Shown here piece by piece: positions 12,204-23,570 of a stretch of 64,000 nt of DNA (position 1 is the stretch's first letter; the number at the start of each line of letters is the position of its first letter). The DNA comes from Acephala macrosclerotiorum (taxonomy: Eukaryota; Ascomycota; Leotiomycetes; Helotiales; Mollisiaceae): assembly GCA_014904845.1 (NCBI GenBank), contig MU119217.1, positions 372,001 through 436,000 of the forward strand, written 5' to 3'. The translations under genes and the position numbers were made by a program. Under the pieces are notes generated by a model, which was given only the letters and a program-made list of their open reading frames with translations, made no database searches and was not told the origin of the DNA.

Positions 12204-13194
12204 CGTCGTTACTTCTGTTACCAGCACCACCTGCTAGCGCCATCGGCTCAGGACCATGGACAGGAGGCTGTGGCTATTTAACGCCCGCTACCCTCCTTTT
12301 CCACTTCCTCTTTCTTTCATCCACAACATTCTTCTTCGGCCTCCGCCTTGACTTTTCACAACGCTAATACTTATCCACACTTACCAATACGTGCAACAGG
12401 GATACACAAGACTCTTCTCTATTGCGGACACAACTTCCCACGATTGCTATTGTGAACGCCGTCGTATTCACCGTTGTAGGTGGCCTCTTTCAAAGCCTTG
12501 CCCATACAAATTTGCTATTGCGGACAACGCCAAGTTCACGCCCAATTCACACCGCCCAACGCCTTGTCCTTAGCCTAGCTACTTAAGAGCGCTTTCAACC
12601 TCCAACACCTTCTCCCAACTTCAACACCTACAATCGCAACCACAAAGACTCCCAACAGCCACACACTGCAAAGGCCTACAAGCCAATTAAGGTCTGCGCA
12701 AGTCATCTCATCTTCTTCTTCATATTTTTATTCTGAGCGCATCATTCTCATTCTTATTCACAAGTCAATCCGAAGAGCGTCAACATCGGTTCGGCTCTTC
12801 CACATATTTATTTCCACAGCCTCAATATTCTTACCCACTTTGCGTACTTTCCTCAATCGATCACAACGTCAGCCGACTTCGGCTTCCTTCTTCAACGCAC
12901 TTCCTTCCACAATAACACCATTCATCAACCACTTTGAGGTACGCAATACAAAGCAGATCCCTCAAGCAACTCCAAGTCATAAATTAACATATTTCTTCAC
13001 CCAGGCCAACTATCCGAGATCGGACGCTATTGCTAAGCACAATACAAGGTCATAACATACAATACTAGTTGGCGCATACCATACAGCAGCAGAGGCAAGT
13101 CAAACATATGTTCTTTATCATTTCGCATCCTCCTTGAGCATCCGCCAGCGTACGCAAACATCTTCCAGCATCTGTCAATAGCAGAAGAGAATCA

Positions 13195-13450
13195 ATTCTT
13201 GCACGCTTGCTTTGGGCATCCACGAATCTCACAGGTGCTGAGTGTCATTCTTGAGCATCCGCGAGCATCCGCGAGCATCCGCCAACACCAGAAAAGAACC
13301 AGCTCTTGCGCGCCAGCTTTGTACATCAATGAACCTCACAAGAGCATTGATTGTTGCGCGCCAGCTTTCAAAATCCAAACATCATAAGCAGATCGACCGT
13401 TGCGCGCCAACTTTGGCATCTCAGAGCATCGATTGTTGCGCGCCATCTTT
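13195..13450 (+). repeat. Degenerate minisatellite, units of about 36-48 bp
   Basis: Four clear copies of the core TTGCGCGCCARCTTT start at 13,306, 13,354, 13,400 and 13,436, and a more diverged copy lies near 13,199. The spacers resemble each other (GAGCATCGATTG before, CATC after). The array lies about 320-580 bp upstream of the ATG at 13,774 and could serve as a set of protein-binding sites in the promoter or leader. Confidence 0.65.
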
Positions 13451-13649
13451 GAACACCCACAAGAGCACCAATTTTCGCTCTTCGATTCTGAAAGCTTGAC
13501 TAACATCAATATAGCATCAAGCATACTCAAACATACACGCAAAGGTCCGCCACTTGCATAACAGGTTCGCGGCTCATACATCACATCCGCCATCTATCCA
13601 GAGAATCCGCGGCCTATTCGCGAAGATAATTTAATAAGTAAGACCGTAG

Positions 13650-13673
13650 CAAGTCCTTTCCGGTAAGGACTTG
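13650..13673. promoter_or_regulatory. Near-perfect 24-bp palindrome upstream of the 13,774 gene
   Basis: CAAGTCCTT and AAGGACTTG are exact 9-bp inverted repeats around a TCCGGT centre, which itself contains CCGG. Outer ACCG/CGGT blocks (13,643-13,646 and 13,678-13,681) extend the symmetry. It sits about 100 bp before the start codon and could be a binding site for a dimeric regulator or an RNA hairpin in the leader. The function is inferred. Confidence 0.45.
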
Positions 13674-13773
13674 ACTCCGGTCACCCCTTTTCCAAGAAAC
13701 GCCTGTGACACGTGCTAACTATGCCCCCCTAGTTTAACCGAGCCCCACGTGTCACCACCTTACAACAACCACA

Positions 13774-14739
13774 ATGTGTGTCAAGGAGTTCCTCGGCTAT
13801 AACTGCGGTCACTGCTCGATCCCCTATCTTCGACAATGCCCCATTACAGAATCTAACCCTATCTACCCTCCATGCAAGATCCCCGCTGAGCGTCCTATCT
13901 TCACCAACGAGAACTGCCACGCTTGTGCCAGAGTTCTCTGGAACCAGAAGGTCTTGAAGGAGGAAGCTGTTCATCGTCAACTCCACCAAGATGGCTTGTG
14001 CGAGTGCGAGGTGATCTTCGATGCAGAGGAGCGAGAACGAAGAATGAGACCACGAGGCAGTAAGACCAAGGGCAAAGGTAGAGAGCTTGTTCAAGCAGAG
14101 CATATTCATGGCTATGATCGAGAGGTCTCTTCTGCTGGTGAGGGTGGTGGTGGCGGACTTCACGCTCGGCACGTTAGTGAGGACCCTCGTACCAATCCAT
14201 ACAACACTATGGGTGGCGGCGAGCCAAGCCAACATCAACAGCAACAACGCTCAACTTGGGCTTCTGATACCAAGCTTGCTGCTTATGAGTACGTTGGCTA
14301 CTACGTAGGCAACAACAAGCGACAGGGCAGCGCACTTGCGCATGTCGAAAAGGGTTATGGCTTTCCTGATGGCGGCTATGTCCACGAGGAGCAGCTCTGG
14401 GAGGGGCAGCTGCGCATGGGCCAGCCAGGTTCAGGCATGAAGTGGTATCCCGAACAATCTCTGCCAGTTCTACCGGGGCTGCCAGCATTGCCTCCTGTCC
14501 CTTCCCCATCGACCTACACTGACCGAACCCCAAGAACCTGGCAAAGAGCTGCTTCTGAGCCAGCTGAGCCTTCTGAGTACCTTTCCTCTCCGGCCATTGT
14601 TCTTGCAGAGGTTGGGGAAGTTATCGAGGTCCCACAAGTCCCAGCAGTCGACGACAGCAGCGAGCAGATCCAGCATGACGATGTTCCATCTGGTCCGCTT
14701 GTCGTGAGCAGTGACATGGCAAAGACTGTGTCTGATTAG
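13774..14739 (+). CDS. Unknown fungal protein with a Cys/His-rich N-terminus
   Basis: A single exon encodes 321 residues. The first 80 residues carry a striking Cys/His pattern: FLGYNCGHCSIPYLRQCP, YPPCKIP, ENCHACARVLWN and LCECEV. These could form one or two metal sites, but I cannot name the family. The rest is low-complexity and Gly/Pro/Ser-rich, with patches of charged residues, and is probably disordered. There is no signal peptide or membrane segment. The ATG is preceded by an A/C-rich context typical of fungal starts. The upstream region is unusually long and repeat-bearing, suggesting complex regulation. The gene converges on the complex I subunit gene with a 145-bp spacer. Confidence 0.72.
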   Translation: MCVKEFLGYNCGHCSIPYLRQCPITESNPIYPPCKIPAERPIFTNENCHACARVLWNQKVLKEEAVHRQLHQDGLCECEVIFDAEERERRMRPRGSKTKGKGRELVQAEHIHGYDREVSSAGEGGGGGLHARHVSEDPRTNPYNTMGGGEPSQHQQQQRSTWASDTKLAAYEYVGYYVGNNKRQGSALAHVEKGYGFPDGGYVHEEQLWEGQLRMGQPGSGMKWYPEQSLPVLPGLPALPPVPSPSTYTDRTPRTWQRAASEPAEPSEYLSSPAIVLAEVGEVIEVPQVPAVDDSSEQIQHDDVPSGPLVVSSDMAKTVSD

Positions 14740-14884
14740 TGGGATCGGTAAGTAGTGAAACACACCCTCTGAGATCATGTTGAAATGTGCTGGCATTGCT
14801 AACTCAGCTACAGACTTTATACATTTAAGGGAAGATGCGCCACTGTGTGAAGAATGTACAACCACAGCCTCCCCACTCAATTTT

Positions 14885-16434
14885 TCATCGATCGACCTCA
14901 CCAAACACTATCAGTTGGTTAGCATCGGTCACCACAAAAGATTTCAACAATCAACGAAAAAAAGAAAAACTTACCCAAATCCATCGTTCCGATGATGGCA
15001 ACTGCATCAGCAAGTAAATGTCCACGTGAGATCTGGTCGAACCCTCCAAGATGTGCAAAACCTGGAGCACGAATCTTGCATCGGTACGGTCTCTCACTTC
15101 CATCACTCACAACAAATACACCCATCTCTCCTTTTGGAGCTTCGATTGCCGAGTAGGTCTCTCCAGGCGGTACTGTGTATCCTTTGGTGAAGAGCAAGAA
15201 GTGGTGGATGAGTGCTTCCATGTTCTCCTTCATCGCAGCTCGGGGTGGGGGAGAGATTTTATAGTCCTCAACTCGAATTGGTCCAGCAGGCATCTTGTTC
15301 AGGCATTGGTGGATGATACGAAGCGACTGTCTGAACTCCTCCATCCGACACAGGTACCGATCATAACAATCGCCGTTGACACCTACTGGCACATCGAACT
15401 CCACGTCACCATATGCATCATATGGCTGACTCTTTCTCACGTCCCATGGCACACCCGATCCTCGAAGCATCACCCCAGTAAACGAATAATTGAGAGCATC
15501 AGCAGCAGAAACAACTCCGACACCCTTTGTTCTTCCGATCCAGATTCGATTGTCAGTCAGCAGTTCCTCCGTCTCGTCAATACGGTCGCTAAATTGAGTG
15601 GCCCATTGGTAGATATCATCGAGAAGACCGACGGGAAGATCTTGGTGGACTCCTCCCGGGCGGACATAGGCAGCGTGGAGGCGTGCACCCGAAACTCTTT
15701 CATAGAACTCCTACAGCGATGGTTAATTTAGCGATACTTTATAGCAATCAAACATATTTACTCACCATAAGCTTCTCACGTTCCTCAAAGCCCCACAAGA
15801 AAGGAGTAAGTGCGCCGACATCCATCGCATGAGACAAGATAGACATAAGGTGGTTCAAGATTCTTGTGATTTCGCCAAACAATGTCCTGATCCACTTTGC
15901 ACGCTCCGGAATGTCGATGTTCAAGAGCTTTTCTACTGCCAATGAAAAGCATTGCTCGTTGGTCATCATAGAGACGTAGTCCAGTCGATCAAAGTATGGC
16001 AGAGCCTGGAGATATGTCTTGTACTCAATCAACTTCTCAGTTCCGCGGTGCAGCAGTCCCACATGAGGATCTGATCGCACGATTTCCTCTCCATTGAGCT
16101 CCAGAATTAACCGTAACACGCCATGAGCAGCAGGATGCTGGGGACCAAAGTTCACAGTGTAATGCCTAATCTTTCTGTTCTCAACCGCCTCTCCATCTAG
16201 ATTCGAATCCGGGGTGATATTGAGATGTTGAGAGTCTTCGAGATTCGTAGGGTGGGCGAAGTGCTCGTCGGTAGGGATCAGTCTCGTTCCAGCATATGGC
16301 TCTGCATATGCTCTCGAAGGCATAGCAGAGAAGGCTCGTACTGAAGCTCGTGGCGTTGAGGACTTTGGGAGTGCAGGTCGCAAGCAGAGGCGTTTGGCAT
16401 TGCGGCCGGCCAGCCGGGTGAGGGAAGCTGCCAT
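14885..16434 (-). CDS. nuo-49: NADH:ubiquinone oxidoreductase 49 kDa subunit (complex I, NDUFS2 type)
   Basis: This is a core peripheral-arm subunit that helps form the ubiquinone site of respiratory complex I. The exons are 15766-16434, 14975-15710 and a final 23-nt exon at 14885-14907, giving 475 residues. The introns are 55 and 67 bp. The N-terminus is an Arg/Ala/Ser-rich mitochondrial presequence. The conserved core includes [18 protein letters not shown], the [18 protein letters not shown] motif, [29 protein letters not shown], and the C-terminal IGTMDLVFGEVDR created by splicing. The start at 16434 was chosen because it begins the presequence; the frame stays open upstream without conserved sequence. 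It is divergent from RPC40, with 254 bp between the starts. A CCAATCA box on its own strand (16578-16582 on plus) lies about 145 bp upstream. Confidence 0.96.
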
Positions 16435-16688
16435 TGTGATAGGAAATCGAGGTGAGTTTGGTGATTGTAACCAGACCTCGAACTTTAGCAATTGAATCGC
16501 GGAGGAGAGATTAGGACCAGACACATAGAGTCGACTTTGCTCCGATCATGACCTCTACGATCTCGAATTAAGCTATGATTGGTCTAGCCAGCTTCAGCCT
16601 AGTGTGCTTCAAAGCTAATGGCAGCGACAGGGGTTGAGCACCAAAAATTATTTTGCGATCAAGTACGACCCCGCCAAAACACCACGAA
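16435..16688. promoter_or_regulatory. Divergent promoter of the 49 kDa subunit gene and RPC40
   Basis: The two starts are 254 bp apart in opposite directions. The sequence GACCAATCATAGC (minus strand, about 16,572-16,584) is a good match to a CCAAT box of the HAP/NF-Y type. Confidence 0.5.
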
Positions 16689-17971
16689 ATGGCTCCCTAC
16701 CAGCCTTCACAAGAGGAGTTGGACCGTCGGCGGGTATGTGCAAGATTCCGAATTCTCTGAATATGCTCTAACCCTTCTTATAGTTAGTCGGCGTCAACGC
16801 AGAAACTGTTACCGATGTTACTTCTACTGACTACCCTGGGTATGCGCCTTGTCCAATGAACTTTTCCTATGTTCAAAAGGAATAACAACAGGAATCTTCT
16901 GAAAATGTTAGTTTTGCTTCAGGATCCCTGTACTGACTCCTGTATAGTCACTATCCAGGCGAAGACAATTCTTGGGACGCAGCCAAATTCAAGAAAAACT
17001 TCCTAGTACAATTCTACCAAAACGATCCTCTCGAATCCTCCTTCTCCCTCATCGGCATAGATGCCTCCGTCGCCAATGCATTCAGGCGTATCCTCCTCTC
17101 TGAAATATGGACACTGGCCGTCGAATACGTTTTCGTGTACAACAATACCTCCATCGTCCAAGACGAAGTTCTGGCGCAGCGATTAGGACTTATTCCATTC
17201 AAAGGCAGCAAAGAGGGTTTACGGCAATTCTTGAAACCATTTATCAAGCCTGAAGAAGGATCTGGGGAAGAGGTCAAGGCATACGACTACAATACTATTG
17301 TCCTGGAGCTGAAGATTGAGTGCATGCGCAATGAGCTAGCTGCGAGAGGAGAGACGGATCCGCACAAGGCATATCATAATGCTCATGTCTATGCCAAGGA
17401 TATCAAATTCAAGCCATACGGTGGACAACTGAAATATTTCGAGGGAGAGGGTGCCATTCAACCTACGAATCCTGATATTCTGATTGCGAAGATGCGGCCG
17501 GGTCAGCAAATCGATGTGGAGTTGCATGCTGTTATGGGAGTTGGAAGTGACCATGCCAAATTCTCGCCTGTTGCTACTGCTTCATACCGTTTGTTGCCTT
17601 CGATACAGATCTTGAAGCCAATTACTGGAAAGGATGCTGAGAAGTTCAAGGCTTGCTTCCCAAGAGGCGTTATTGAGCTGGAACCAGTGTCTGCTAAGGA
17701 GGCTGCGAAGAAGGGAAGTGGATATGAGGGTCATGAGGGAGAGATGAAGGCAGTTGTGAAGGATCCTATGAAGGACACTGTGAGTAGAGAGTGCTTACGG
17801 CATGCGGAATTTGAGGGCAAGGTCAAGCTCGGAAGAATCAGGGATCACTTCATTTTCTCGATTGAGAGCTTGGGACAGTTCGACAGCGACGAACTGTTCC
17901 TTGAGTCGGTTCAGGTCTTGAAGAGGAAGTGTCTAGCACTGAAAGGGAACTTGTCAAGCATGGTACGATAA
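16689..17971 (+). CDS. RPC40: RNA polymerases I and III common subunit AC40
   Basis: AC40 is the alpha-like subunit shared by RNA polymerases I and III, pairing with AC19 during assembly. The exons are 16689-16733, 16784-16839 and 16948-17971, giving 374 residues. The introns are 50 and 108 bp; the second has the branch-like TACTGACTCCTGTATAG. Splicing joins STDYPG to HYPGEDNSWDAAKFKKNF in frame. The alpha-type dimerisation motif ASVANAFRRILLSEIWTLAVEYV is followed by the insert and return domain, with FKPYGGQLKYF, VGSDHAKFSPVATASYRLLP and, near the end, RIRDHFIFSIES. Length and motifs are those of a complete family member. It converges on UBA3. Confidence 0.95.
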
Positions 17972-18202
17972 AAAACGACGTCGCGAGCATTGTAGGAGTT
18001 CAGGTTCAGGCGTTGGATGGCTTTTTGATAGCTATCTAGAAGAGCTTATGCCTTCGAGGAGACAAAGAGTTTCCAACAAAAGACATCGCCATAATTCATG
18101 ATAACATATACAAGCCAGTTCCAGAGATGTGACCACCTGCTTTGCCATCATTCATCATCATAATTTTCGTGCGTACCAGTAAAATACCAGCTTTTCGGAG
18201 CT

Positions 18203-19819
18203 TTACTCAGCGTGGCCATTCGTCGCCGGCTTTGCCTTGGCAACGAAGTCGCTCGTGAACCGCAGCTTGTACTTGAAGTCGACTCTGCCCAAGGAGGGGT
18301 CGGTAACTCCAATTTCATCACCGTTCCCAACAAGATCGCCTATCTTCTTCTCCAGATTCGGTGCTGTTTGTAATCTCAAGCTTTCTGGACTTTGCATGTA
18401 CAGAGTTTTGCCTTGAGCCCGAACAGATGGCTTCTTTAGCTGTGCTTCTGGTCGTGCTGCCAACGAGTCGATGAATTCCTGCAATGTCAAATTGGGGTCG
18501 ACATCTAGGCCTCTGGCGAGATTCCCACAAACAGGGCAGTCATCTTTCTTCTCGTGCTTAAATGTATAGGTGTAGATGCTGTCATTTCCGCTGTACATCA
18601 TGTAGTTCTCCTCTGCTCCGAGGGAAGGGTTAGTATTCGTAGCGATCTTGAAAGCCTCGTTGCAGCAACTTGCTGCAATGATAGCATTGGTCGATGCAAT
18701 AGCTGGGATGATGTTCTTAACAACACCTTGAGTGAGAGAATAAGTGACCCCGGGGATGTTGAATTCTTGAGCTCGAGCCAGAGCCTTCTTATAAAGCCAA
18801 GTGATATGCTCTGGGTCATCGTTATCGAGCTTCGAGAATGGCTTCTCTTGCTCCCATGCCATGATATGTGCCCATTCAATACAGTGCTCGGGTTGTCGAG
18901 GAATAGTAGCCAATGTACATAGAGGAACAGCTGCTCGTGGAGCATGCATATCTAGCTGGCATTCGATGCAGGATGTCATGGTCGGATAGATGACTCGTGA
19001 TTGGCCCTTGAACCCTGATATAGCTCAGCTCCAGCTCTTTCCGCACTGTAGCTCAAAAGACATACCTTCGGTGCCTCCATCGATCAGCGGCTTGAGACTA
19101 TCTTGATTTTCCATGTTGACCATATCAACGAGCGTAGAGTTAATCCATCTTCGGGCTTCAATACTGTCCAAACCACAAATGACTAGAGTAAACTGCATGT
19201 AGAACTCCTCATCCTTATCCTGAATCTTGCAGTTGTGCGGCGTGATCGATACACCCTTAACTCTCTTCTCCACAAACTTAGCTGCACATTCAGCTTTTGA
19301 CTTGCCGACGTCGCTTTGGCGGAAGAGGAATTGTCGGTTGAGGTTGGAAACATCGATGGTGTCTAGGATATGGGTGAGCATTCAACACAAACAGAAAAGA
19401 GCGCCGACTGACCCATATCAATGACATGTATCTGCTTGAATCCGGACAGAGCCAAGTTCTTCAATATCTCGCAACCCAGACCTCCCGCACCACTACCCGC
19501 TGTTAGTAGAGCGTCTCTTCTCATGGTCGCAGGCAACCAACATAACTCTAGAGGAGGGTCAGCACAATCTCTCTCAACACAAGATCTCCGGCTTACAAGA
19601 TCTTCATCTTCTCTATCTGCGTAGCAGCTGCCTCGCTCGTATCGAACATGTCTGGATCTGTGAAGGGCCCGGCGTACCTACGGACATTGTCTAGATATTG
19701 CCTGAGCAAAGGTAAGCCACGATTCGGTAATTGGACTCAGGGATCCCAATATACCATCGTGTCGCCATTTTCGAGGAAGTTGCAGGTGTGGTACCAGACA
19801 CCATGAGTGGTTGGGACAT
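18203..19819 (-). CDS. UBA3: NEDD8-activating enzyme E1 catalytic subunit
   Basis: UBA3, with ULA1/APPBP1, adenylates NEDD8/Rub1 and passes it to UBC12 for cullin modification. The exons are 19755-19819, 19597-19701, 19413-19492, 19066-19362 and 18203-19014, giving about 452 residues. The junctions restore [40 protein letters not shown] and [18 protein letters not shown]. Visible motifs are the ATP-binding [15 protein letters not shown], the [14 protein letters not shown] block, CxxC zinc pairs (TSCIECQ and CPVCG), and the catalytic Cys in [13 protein letters not shown] at about residue 215. A C-terminal ubiquitin-like domain ends in [14 protein letters not shown]. The junction between exons 2 and 3 is the weak point: the best splice gives KIFGAGG where the family usually has two more hydrophobic residues before GAGG. 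Confidence 0.93.
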
Positions 19820-19994
19820 CTTGGAGGGAGAGTGTCCAACATATGAAGAACCTTAGAGGGGTCCGTTTGAAATCGCAAGGCAGCCTTATCCTTATCCGCT
19901 TGCATGAAGCTAGTGCCACAGGCTCTTTCTCTCTCTTCTTCTCCCAAAGCTCCTCAACCATTTAACTATTTATATTTTTTGTTTTGATGTAGGT
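19820..19994. promoter_or_regulatory. Short divergent promoter of UBA3 and TEL2
   Basis: Only 175 bp separate the two start codons. An AT-rich run with TATTTATATTTTTT lies about 20-35 bp before the TEL2 ATG. Confidence 0.5.
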
Positions 19995-22900
19995 ATGGAG
20001 AGGTTACTGACTCCTGTGAGTACTTCTTACAGAAATTCAGAGCCTACCAACGCTCTGGTCGAGGTTCCCAAGCCAGTTGCAAAATCAATAGCTCCTTCTC
20101 AAGCAACAACACCAGCAGAAGCTTTGGAAATTTTGCGAAACGAGCCTGAATATGCGACGCTTGTATCGACGCTGAGTTACCTAGACAAGAATGAAGATGG
20201 ATTTGATCTTACTTCTCCAAGTCCACTCGCTGCTCAGATAGTCCATACATTGGTCTCGGACGTTGTCTTCAATTTCTGGAGCATTCTTTATGAGCCGCGC
20301 AAGGTCAAGAGCTCGGACGGTGTAGCCAAGAAGCCGAAGTTTTCAGCAGAACTAGAGTTGCTTCTGTCCAGTCTTCGAAGTGTTACCGGCATAAACGCGG
20401 TCTTGTTACAGCTCAAGCAGCAAGTACAAGAAGCCAAAGCCAGCGGGAAGGAAATTGGCAGACGTAATGTTCAAGACACATTAGCAATACTTTTACAACT
20501 ATTGCAAGCTCTTCTCCAAGGCACGAAGACTGCTCGCAAGTTCTGGACCCAAATCTGCAAAACATGTGATACGGCTCCAAAGCAGAAGGCTGTATGGAAC
20601 GAGCTTCTGAATGCAGTTGGAGGAGGCAAGATTGTGGGTATATCTGCTGAAGCCGAGGACGTCATCGATAACTTAAGTAAAACCCTTCAAGAAAGGTTTT
20701 GGATTGCAGACGGGAAGCGATATGGTCTCTGGCTTGCTCAGAACATTTCATATTGGGCTAGAACACTGTTCCTAGATTCGGACAATGGATGGAGTAATTG
20801 TGGGGAGTTGCTGAGCAAATCTCTGCGTCTAGGACACTCAGGTAAGAACATGCATGATCTTCCGGATACGAGTGCTAACGAGATCCAGAAAACATTGTCA
20901 AGGAGCTGTTGGTATCTTTGGTACTCGAAGATGTCAAATATCAATTTCACTTTGAGAAACTTCTTGGAAGTCTTTCTAATATTGAACAACGAAATGCCCT
21001 TTATGCGATTCTGAAATTACTCTCGGCAGAGTATCTTTCGGCAGTCGTTACCACCGAAGACACCCCAACATGGTGGCAATCGGACGGGAGCGTTGTCTCT
21101 GCAGCTGCGGGACTAATTACTCTCCTGGTTTCTAAGTCAGATTCTAGGAAAGCTCAGTTGATCTCCTGGCTGACTAGCTCGTCCGGAGCTGGTGTTGGAG
21201 AAGGAATTTCCATTCGTCGTGCTGCTCTGGTAGTTATAGCTGCTAACAAATCCGATGTGGAGTCGGTCCTTGACAAAAGTCTACAGCAGTTCGGGGACAA
21301 ACTATACATCAAGCATACCCCGACACTACAGCAGGAAGGTATGGTCTGCAAGGCTTCGCTTCCCGAGTTATGCTAACAAACCTCAGTTCATGCACAGATT
21401 CTATTGCTGGCAGCAGGCTACGTTCATCGAACAGCTCCTTTATGTCTCACGATGATGATGAGGTCGGGGGGCTATTTAAGTGTGGTCTCGAATAGACTAG
21501 CTGCATCCTCTGCTCGTGCTCGCTTTCTAGGAATGGTTGTGGGCGAAGCTCTCTCAAGCCTAGTCGACAAAAGAGACAAAAGAATGGACTTTAAGGTTGA
21601 CGATATGGCGACCGCGGAGGCAAAATGGTTCAAGAGCTTGGTAAATGTCAAGGATACAATTGGGCCTATCCAACCTCTGAGCCCTGGAGCTCCAGCGAAG
21701 GATTCTCAACCCACGAAGCCGCAAACACAGAAGCCAGCATCAAAGCCAACACCAAGACCTACAGGATCGAACATTATTGCTATTGAAGAGGTCGAAAATA
21801 GCGAGGAAGAAGAACAAGATTCAGATGACGACGGCTTGACCCCATATGCTAAGCCGGACTCTGATGTAGAAGATTCGGACGAAGATGCTACCCTGGTCAT
21901 TCGCAACAAGCCAACGGCTCCAGTATACATTCGCGACTTGATCACCTACTTACGAGATACCGATAATTACGATTGCCAAAAACTGGCCCTGTCAACAGCA
22001 GCACCACTGATACGTCGAAAAGCAAACTTCGGTATGGAAGTCTCCTCTCATGCTGAAGAATTGGCAGGCCTTCTTGTTGGTCTACAAGACAAGTACGAAA
22101 TTGAGAACTTTCAAGACATGAGAATACAAGGCATGATCGCTATTCTCATCGCCCTGCCTCTCAAAATGGGTCAATGGTTCTCCAAAATCTTTTTCGATGG
22201 CGACTTCTCCATCTCTCAACGAGCCTCCATCCTCACTACCCTTGGTCTCGGAGCCCGCGAACTTGGTGGCTTCGGCGCAGAAGACGAAGTTCTCCCCTCC
22301 TCCAAACCCCTCCTTAGCTCATCCTCATTCCCAACCAAGACCCTCCCAGCCAGCATGCACAAAATCTACGCCACCCCTCCGACACCGCCACCGAATTCCA
22401 AACCCAAAGGACCGCCTTCGGCCCTTGACTCCCTCTCCACCCAACTCTCCAACACAATGATAGCACCCATGGCCGCCTCCCTAGCAGACAAACTAACTGG
22501 GCCCTCCATCCTCAAAATCCGCACCTTCAGCTCCCGCATGGCCGTCGAAAAGAAACGAAAGAAACCCATAGCCAACAGTCTCGCGAAAGTTGTTGCTGAT
22601 GGCTTCTTCTTCCCTCTCACTGGTCGATTCTTCATCTATCTCAAAGCATACGGATCCTCAAGCTCGAATGTAATCTTCCAACCATACCTTCTATCCCTCT
22701 TCATAAAAACCCTCTCCCTCCTCCTCCACTCCAGCGGTCCAAACACCCTCAGCCTCCCACAAATGACGTCCGAATTCTGGGACTTGCTCCTATCCCTCCG
22801 AACTCAAAGCATAGGCGATATCATGATTTTGGAAGCTCTCTTATTCGGCTTCATGACCATCCTAGAACTGAATGAAGATAAGAGGAGATTGGTGGAAGCA

Positions 22901-23080
22901 CTTGGAAGACAGATGTTAGAGACTCAAGAATGGGTTGAGGGTGTTTTTGGGAGGACGGGGGCAATGGGAAGTGACGAGGATGAGAGGGTTAGGATGTTGG
23001 CGGCCGGGGTGTTGGTCAGGATTAGGGAGGTGGTGGAGAGGTATCAGGCGTTGTTGATGGGGGATTTGGCGAGTTTTTGA
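19995..23080 (+). CDS. TEL2: Telomere length regulation protein TEL2 (TELO2)
   Basis: TEL2 is a helical-repeat protein that, with TTI1 and TTI2, forms the TTT co-chaperone complex stabilising PI3K-like kinases such as ATM/Tel1, ATR and TOR. The exons are 19995-20841, 20889-21338 and 21387-23080, giving 996 residues. Both introns (47 and 48 bp) restore frame, joining GHSENIVKELLVSLV and LQQEVHAQILLLAAGYVHR. The conserved TEL2 core lies at about residues 600-735 (PVYIRDLITYLRDTDNY through QGMIAILIALP and ISQRASILTTLGLGARELGG). An acidic linker (SEEEEQDSDDDG and DSDVEDSDEDA) precedes it, as in orthologues where this loop is a phosphorylation site for binding R2TP; that role here is inference. 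The C-terminus is helical. Confidence 0.92.
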
Positions 23081-23570
23081 GTGGGTGGGAGAGTTGATGG
23101 CGTGTTAGCTTAGTGTTGGTAGCATAGATCAGAATGTTTATCTTCACAAAACCTCCTCTAGTTTTCAAAGTGTCTCAGTCGGACCTTCGACCTCCTCGGA
23201 GAAATAGTATTCATTGTTGGACCCTAAGCCGGTGAAGGACTGCCCCTGATATCGTTGACTAACTTGAGTTGAGGTTTTCAATTTGCGGATACTCGTATTA
23301 GATACAAAGTCAGATCAAGCAAAATTTCGAGGAGCGAATCACAGTTACAAGGATAGCACAACAGATTGAGGGATATTTCGTATTCTGCATTGTGAAATAC
23401 GTCCGCATCTAGGCAATCCTCCAGCCTGATGACAAACGCCGCGCTATGAGTTTGTAAAGGCCCGAATACAATATACAAAGCAGATATCGAGCGTAAAAAA
23501 TCCGTGCTTCGTGAGACCACCTCTCGAAAAGACCTGCAAAGTATACTCCAACAACTATGGTAACGGCAGC
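23081..23570. other. Convergent 3' spacer between TEL2 and the kinase gene
   Basis: This 490-bp stretch lies between two converging genes. It must hold their 3' UTRs. I see no gene or repeat. Confidence 0.5.

Larger units (their letters stand above)
10611..13773. other. 3.2 kb gene-free region, probably a long leader/promoter of the gene at 13,774
   Basis: No frame here has convincing protein features. From about 12,260 on, the plus strand is rich in C, T and A with few G. A CT-rich block around 12,290-12,330 follows a TATTTAA motif, so transcription may start there and give a leader of over 1 kb. The region holds the degenerate duplication at 11,791-12,203, the roughly 46-bp repeats at 13,195-13,450 and the palindrome at 13,650-13,673, each listed separately. 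Confidence 0.5.

Noticed and set aside
14470..14904. 144-codon minus frame over the end of the 13,774 gene
   Set aside because: Composition looks random and it overlaps a better frame.
16840..16947. Possible extra microexon in the second RPC40 intron
   Set aside because: Any exon opened at the internal CAG meets a stop at once in frame, while direct splicing restores the family sequence.
19995..20050. Possible mini-intron at the TEL2 start (GTGAGT...ACAG)
   Set aside because: It would be only about 18 bp, too short for a fungal intron; the frame reads through without trouble.
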